Shown here piece after piece: positions 58,266 through 64,000 of a stretch of DNA of 64,000 nt. This DNA comes from Liolophura sinensis. Lineage: Eukaryota; Mollusca; Polyplacophora; Chitonida; Chitonidae. The notes beneath the pieces were generated by a model, which was not told where the DNA came from, did not search any database, and was given only the letters and a program-made list of their open reading frames with translations. The stretch lies in assembly GCF_032854445.1 (NCBI RefSeq), contig NC_088302.1, positions 33,573,979-33,637,978 of the forward strand, given 5' to 3'. Every line of letters starts with the position of its first letter. The stretch's first letter is position 1. The translations under genes were made by a program, and so were the position numbers.

Positions 58266-58441
58266 ATGCTACGAAAGTCACTAGTCATTGCTAACACATT
58301 GCCTACGGCAGGTCGCCGTCGCCATTACAGGTTGGTTTTGTTTTAACACGCGACAATGATCTTTGAGGCCGGCAATCTCCTAAGGAATGAAGATGAGGCC
58401 GTCGAAATTGTAGCGTGAATACTTGAGTTGGTCTGTACTTG
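57991..58441. repeat. Inverted repeat with ~87-bp arms
   Basis: Arms 57991-58077 and 58354-58441 share GAGGCC-TCAATCTCC/GGCAATCTCC, CTAAGGAATGAAG-TGAGGCCG and CGAAATTGTAGCG at roughly 85% identity. The spacer is about 276 bp. Confidence 0.8.
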
Positions 58442-60495
58442 TGCTAATGAGCGGATGTTCGTGTGTCACACCTAAGGAACGTCAGTTACGTACCAAAGGA
58501 TGGTATTTTATCGGTATTTGTTTTCTTTAGGTTGCCACCACCGACAAAATGAAGACATCGTATAAATGAAGTAAGGTTTTGAGTTAAACAACAATGAAAT
58601 AAATAATTGAATGAATAAATAAATAAATAAATTTCTTTTCAAATTTTTTTTTTAAAATGTTGGATATCTTAAAATGGGAAACACACTAGTCTTGATTCTC
58701 CACCTACTTGGTGCACATGTTTCACAGTCACCTCGTGTCCTTCTCGTGTGTTAGCTGGATGCATGTGATCAACGTCCCGTTATTAATTTTGGCTATATGC
58801 TGCTGATGGATTAACTGCTGGATTAAGCTTGAATACTTGTGAATTTCAACATTAATTTCGATCAGTGGCAATTTTGGGGAATTTCTCAGCTCAATGTCGT
58901 GCTCTATGTAAAGAGCTACCTCACAGGTACATACGAATGAACTACTACTGAGCAGTTGCCATGGCAACTGTTACTTTCACCAGCTTTATCAAAATTGTTT
59001 ATTTCTGCATCATACTATAGAAAAGGAGTTTCTTAGATAAGTTAGTTGATTTAACGGAGCTATTTATAGGAAAAGAAGTGTCATTTTCCTTCGACGACGT
59101 CGTAGCTCAGTTGCAGACATTTTGGCATGCGTAAGAAGCGCTTTTATCTTGTAATATCTTCGAAACCAGCTGCGTAAATATTTTAATGAAGAAGGTACCC
59201 ATTTTGTCTTTTCAGTGAAATTTGATTTCTCAGTAGGGGTGAGGTTTTTTAAAAGCATATTGTGTTTTTCAGTTGCAATAAAAACATGTACTTTTTTTAG
59301 CGAATCTTTGAAGTAACGTCAAGTGATGTGTTATTGCGTGTCATTACGCTATGGTTTATGCCTACTCTAGATTACACCCACTCAAGATGTGCACTGAAAT
59401 ATATTTCCGCAAAGATCAAAAGCAGCTAAGAAGCTCTTATCGATATTTTTGTCTCATAACTCTAATAACCACAATGACCGTAAATATTTAGAATTAATAT
59501 CACGTCCTGTATTGTTACTTCCGATATACCCGCCGTTTTAGGTAGCACTAAATAAACTGTGTCAAATTATTCCCATGTCCTGTGGATATCAGAAAGACGG
59601 AAATGTCAATATGTAAAGCAAGAACTTTGTTGACGTCATGTACATTCAATCAGTGCGATCAATGGGGAATAATACTCTCGTCCTCACAAGGTGCATTAAG
59701 AAGGCACAGCTTTGTTACCAGGCGGATAACAGAGAGATTAGCGTTGTATCTTGGCGCTCTGTAGTAGAGTGAATCAAAACAAACACAAGTAAATGATCAA
59801 TGCCTTAAAAACCAGCTCCTTTGTTAAAACCGTCCATTTACGCTGAGTTACAAAATCCCGTTGTTAAAACCCATGACTTATTGCGTTCAGCAGAGTTCTG
59901 GCCAATCTCATATTCCAGGATTTTCCTAAAATTGCTTCTGGGAATCCCATCCCTTCTGCCGGGTCAATGAATAACATGGACGTTCGACCAACTGCTGTTA
60001 TGTATATATTCCCTTTGCGTGTCACCGCCTTCTATAGAACTGGCTACTTAGAAAAACAAGCACCTCTGAAAGAATTGATAAAATAAATCTGGTCAGAAAT
60101 GTTAAATGTTTGCTGGGTATTGATGCAGGTTACATGAAAAATGCCATTCGGTTACTACAGAGTGGTTGTGATATGGCGGAGTCAAGCAAATCAGTTTGTG
60201 CCGATGAAAGCATCCGCTGTGCTAGTTATAAAATTGACTACACTGAAAATTGGAGGCATTAGCACGTTTCACAAGTGAATAGTACAAATATTCGAAATCA
60301 GTTGCGCTGATTTATTTGACATTTAAATAATCCACACCATTCAGTATACGACATCTCAAAAAAGAGCACTTCCGTCAGTTATTAGCAATATTAGCGTTAG
60401 CGAACCCAAGCATGCGTGATTTTAGTCCATCAAACAAAACTTTATGTTATTCTTGACCTTCGGTCACGTGACCTGAGCCTACACATCTGTCTGCA

Positions 60496-60810
60496 TTGTG
60501 GCGTAAACTGACCCATGTCAGAAAAGCAATAAACCGAGCAGGATTGCATGACGTCATAGCCTTGAAGCAGTGGGTGGTGTTACTGTATTTGAAACACGTC
60601 CGTGATAGCGTTGCCAGACTGTCCGCTGGACCCTCAGGAAGCACGAAACAAGATGATGTTCCCCTAAGACCAACTGATCGACTGCACAAGATGTTGCGTT
60701 ACACGTATGCAATGCAGATTGAGGCGTCTTTTCTCCTGCTAATCATGTTGATCGCCTTTATTCTATTAATCATCAAATCGGGGATGAAAGTTCACTGTAA
60801 TCGGGACTGA
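60496..60810 (+). CDS. Possible terminal exon encoding a C-terminal membrane anchor
   Basis: An open frame closes at TGA (60808-60810). Its last third is a hydrophilic, Asp/Arg-containing stretch (QDDVPLRPTDRLHKMLRYTY), then a convincing transmembrane helix ASFLLLIMLIAFILLIIKSG and a short tail KVHCNRD. AATAAA follows at 60926-60931. The frame begins with no ATG, so it would be a 3' exon; AAACCGAGCAG and TTGAAGCAG are possible acceptors. Whether it belongs with the exon at 38337 is unknown. Confidence 0.35.
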   Translation: MWRKLTHVRKAINRAGLHDVIALKQWVVLLYLKHVRDSVARLSAGPSGSTKQDDVPLRPTDRLHKMLRYTYAMQIEASFLLLIMLIAFILLIIKSGMKVHCNRD

Positions 60811-60925
60811 AAAAATAATTAGTACAGTCCCTTGGTGCAATTACCAGGAAATTTATATTGTATGAACGGAAACTAAACATTTTGTGCATAAATATTTATT
60901 TCATTGAGACGTTTAAATGAATCTG

Positions 60926-60931
60926 AATAAA
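60926..60931 (+). terminator. Candidate polyadenylation signal
   Basis: AATAAA 116 bp after the stop of the possible terminal exon. Confidence 0.35.
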
Positions 60932-61193
60932 GACAAAAAGTTTAGCCGGTCTTGTTTTTATTAAAAATATCTCGTGGATACGTACACAAATAAATGGAAC
61001 AAGAAAACAGCGTGTAAGACTTTAGGCATTTTTTGAGAATTAAACAATAGTTTTATTCACTAGGAAAATTAGTCAGTTGCATATATACACATGTTGGGAA
61101 TGTCAAAGGAAATTGACGGTTCAATAACCCGTTTTATAAATCAGTCATAACTCGCACCTTGCGTAACATCCATGACAACACATATATGGCGAA

Positions 61194-61432
61194 TATACAG
61201 GGTGTCCCAGAAATCGCGCACCATCCAGGTTGAGGTTGAATGCTTGAGCTACAGAGCGGTGTGTTGCCCCATCTCTTCCAAACATGAAAAAACCAATTCA
61301 ACCCTTTCTGGTACTGTTAGTTTATTAGCCATAATTAACTCTGAAAGAGAGAGAGAGAAAAAATTAAAATCAGTAATAAATTGGAAACACAGAAAAACAA
61401 TTAAAAATCAGGATGGTGGGACACCCTGTATA
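61194..61432. mobile_element. 239-bp MITE, Tc1/mariner-like ends
   Basis: Inverted termini TATACAGGGTGTCCCA (61194-61209) and TGGGACACCCTGTATA (61417-61432), with inner CCATCC/GGATGG also matching. TA at both ends fits a TA target-site duplication. No transposase. Confidence 0.8.
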
Positions 61433-61459
61433 ACTCTCCATGTTAAATGCGCTTGACGC

Positions 61460-63680
61460 TGCCCTGTGACAGCTTAGGAAAACTGACACTTTAAGTATCA
61501 GTTTACTTTGTCTGGATTTATGGTTTACAGCTTACGTTTGTGAGAGGTTCTTGATAATCACGAGCTTTGGTTCAAGGCCCTTTTCAAGGTCAAAAATTGG
61601 CGAAAAGAAAGCAGACATCTTGACTGCAGTAACTCTTGTCTCGGACAAAAGACCATGGAAGTACATCTCATTGTCATGCTGCTGTTAAAACACACCTGAC
61701 TTTCTGGTGCATATGGCCTGTGTTGTTCTAGGAATGGATTCACACGTTTGTTTTGTCTGAAGGTTGTAGGACCATTATATTTCTGGAGTTGGGGATGTTG
61801 CGAATGCGTGAGACGGTTCTCTGATCAAACTAACCTGTCAAACGTCCTGACCACACAGATCAATATGATCCATTCACCAAACACGAATCACCAGTCGTTA
61901 CAAGCTTCACAATGTTCTGCATTGATTCGATTTGCTTTATCGCTAGTTTATGTCATCCTCATTACGTCTGATAGCCGGAAGATGCCGATTGAAGCTTGCC
62001 CACGCTTCTAATGGCCTATAAGCCACCAAAACGATGCAACAGCGGAAATAGACTTTCACGACTCACAATCGAATGATAATGGAATTAAAGTCAGTTCCGC
62101 TCAGAATCTTCCATCTGAAAGCTGAATATGGCATGCGAAATATAGTGGTTTATCTGGTGACATTCGAGTCAAAGGCTCCGGATTTATCTAATGACGTATA
62201 CCAACTTTTTTTATTACACCCGAAGGGCTTCCTGTGGACGAGTTATTCATTATCCTGGAAGACAACTAGATATTGACCAATGGAGACGCGTGTTTGCTGT
62301 CAGTTCACTTTGGTGTGGCTGTGGCTTTAAGTAGGGCGGTCAAGCTTTCTTGTCCGTTAAGGTGTTTTTTTGCGGGCTGTACGCGCTTTATGCCAATCAA
62401 ACAAATCTGACTGAAGTACTTTTGAGTGGGATTAAGATAACGATCAAACAAACAAGTAAAGCGTAGTCATAAATAACAGAACTATTTATATATTTGACAT
62501 CCACCTATTCTTACCTTTTATATATGCACCTTTTTAAAAAATCCTTAATGTTTCTTGATTCGTTTGTTTATGGAATGAGCCTACTGTTTCAGGTATTTAC
62601 ACTAAAAGTATGCTTTAAAATGGTTTGCATTATGTGGCTGGATAATTTCACTGTATTTCCAGACATGCAGAGTGGAGTGTAAATATGAAAATGGACATTG
62701 TCGAAACCATCGATTATGTATACAGAAACTTATTTGAATACGTGCTGAACATATTGCTGCTTGGGTGTCGGTCACTGACGTACTGTTCATTTTTTTTGCC
62801 CATCACTCGTCAGTCAGGAAAATTTTCTTAGGTAGAAAACTCGGAAGAAATCAGAGCGCTTCGCAATGTGTACCTTAAAAAAAACCTTAAGACCGCAGCC
62901 ACGCTGGGCAGAGTTTGATTCGAACATGCTACCTCGTTGGTGATAGGTAATTCTTTGTACTGAGGCAGTCCACACGGCTCGGTCATTATGATTGTGGTTT
63001 GAATGCATAACCACGTCAGTTATGTCATCTTGGCTGTAAAGTGTGGACCGAGACTTGTTTGTCTTTGGCGGGTTGAAGAGATTTCCATGTGAATCTTAGG
63101 GTCCGTGTGATGCTAATCGGTTCTTACTCACCGGCCCTCATAAATGTTCATGGTGAACGGATTGAATAATTCAGGGGTTTTCCGTCTACCGAGCTAGCCC
63201 GCCGATGGTGATCGTGGTGAGACACCAAGGGGCAGCGGGGTGTAACTACTAAATCCTACAACTTGCCATTTGGTGCGGTTGTCAGAATAATCCCCAAGAG
63301 GATTTGTAGGCTGGTTTTAACGGCATCCAGAATACATCAGTGTTCACATATGGAAAAGACTTTCCGCTCCAAAAATCAAACTTTACCTGCAGGACAGGGA
63401 TTAATCTATTTCTGAGAGTGGATCTAGATCTGGTCGTTTGTGAAGCCCGACTGATCTTTGTTAGTTGGTCAAGTCATTTACAGATTAACAGCTTAACAAC
63501 CATGCCTGTTTACTGTCCAAAAATGACGAAGATAAGCAGCGGCCCTCGCTGAAACAGTCGACTGAGCCTTTTTCTCTCGCTACAACCGATCAGCAACTGA
63601 CCACTGAGGTCATAGGTTTGAATCCATTTTCCGGTACAAGCTTTGACTGCAGATTTTTCTGTAAGGGCCACCGATAAAAT
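61460..63680. other. Gene-poor stretch, nothing firmly recognised
   Basis: Chance ORFs only. A tRNA-like remnant on the minus strand (TAGCATGTTCGAATCAAACTC) lies near 62900-62930. Confidence 0.4.
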
Positions 63681-63693
63681 CTGGGCGCTCTGG

Positions 63694-63893
63694 TTATTTA
63701 TTTATTTGTTCGATTGGTGTTTTACGCCGTACTCAAGAATATTTCACTTATACGACGGCGGCCAGCATTATGGTGGGAGAAAACCGGGCAGAGTCCGAGG
63801 GAAACCCACGACCATCCGCAAGTTGAGGGAAGACCTTCCCACGTACGGCATGAGAGGAAGCCAGCATGACCTGGCCTTGAACTCACGGCGACC
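63694..63893 (-). mobile_element. SINE, family 1, 5'-truncated
   Basis: Minus-strand tail (ATTTATTTATTTG...TACTCAAGAATATTTCACTT) through the conserved body to GGCCTTGAACTCACGGCGACC, then lost. A second tail fragment in + orientation follows at about 63910-63990. Confidence 0.9.
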
Positions 63894-64000
63894 TTAGCGC
63901 TCTGTTTACCCCAGCCACCAACCTGACGGCCGTCCTATTATGAAAAAAGTCACTTATTGTCGTGCAGCGTGAAACACCAATAAAATATACATGTGTCTAT

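Overview
This is an intron-rich, AT-rich animal genome window, not prokaryotic. It has split genes with GT-AG introns, tRNA-derived SINEs, minisatellites, a long satellite array, MITE-like elements and a decayed reverse transcriptase. Two conserved orthologues read with lophotrochozoan-like intron density. The dominant SINE has a tail of the type CTTGAGTACGGCGTAAAACA followed by AAATAAATAAAT, which I associate with molluscs and related marine lophotrochozoans. The phylum is an inference from memory; a marine mollusc is my best guess. LAYOUT. 1-4772: tandem ~1.3 kb repeats whose copies share a 3' end made of a perfect hairpin followed by CTAG (Helitron-like). 5771-15586 (+): ten exons covering the C-terminal 373 residues of NCBP1 (CBP80, the large subunit of the nuclear cap-binding complex). 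The 5' part of the gene lies left of the window. One intron holds an inverted, splice-competent exon from an upstream part of the same gene (8033-8248), embedded in a duplicated SINE next to a perfect 17-bp hairpin. Other introns hold three minisatellites, one of which is built from the gene's own 3' splice site. 19719-20537 (-): SDHAF4, a two-exon succinate dehydrogenase assembly factor. 20985-29438 (+): ETFA, ten exons, complete at 333 residues. SDHAF4 and ETFA are head to head with 447 bp between their start codons. 29439-64000 is gene-poor. It has SINEs of two families (several with clear target-site duplications), fragments of a reverse transcriptase ORF (32355-33445), a TA microsatellite and a GA microsatellite. 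A probable first coding exon of an unidentified gene (38337-38416, +) follows, then two small terminal-inverted-repeat elements (39560-39744 and 61194-61432). A ~5.9 kb satellite array of 95-bp monomers (48252-54172) contains a detectable 19-monomer (1805 bp) higher-order repeat. A possible terminal exon encoding a C-terminal membrane anchor lies at about 60.5-60.8 kb. HOW THE GENES RELATE. ETFA (electron transfer flavoprotein alpha, FAD-binding) and SDHAF4 (assembly of the SDHA flavoprotein subunit) are both mitochondrial flavoprotein functions feeding the ubiquinone pool, so a shared bidirectional promoter is plausible. NCBP1 is a convergent neighbour of SDHAF4 and functionally unrelated. 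The strongest candidates for something undescribed are the inverted NCBP1 exon and its rearrangement signature, the splice-acceptor-derived minisatellite, the 19-mer satellite higher-order repeat, and the Helitron-like tandem cluster. No novel multi-gene system was found.
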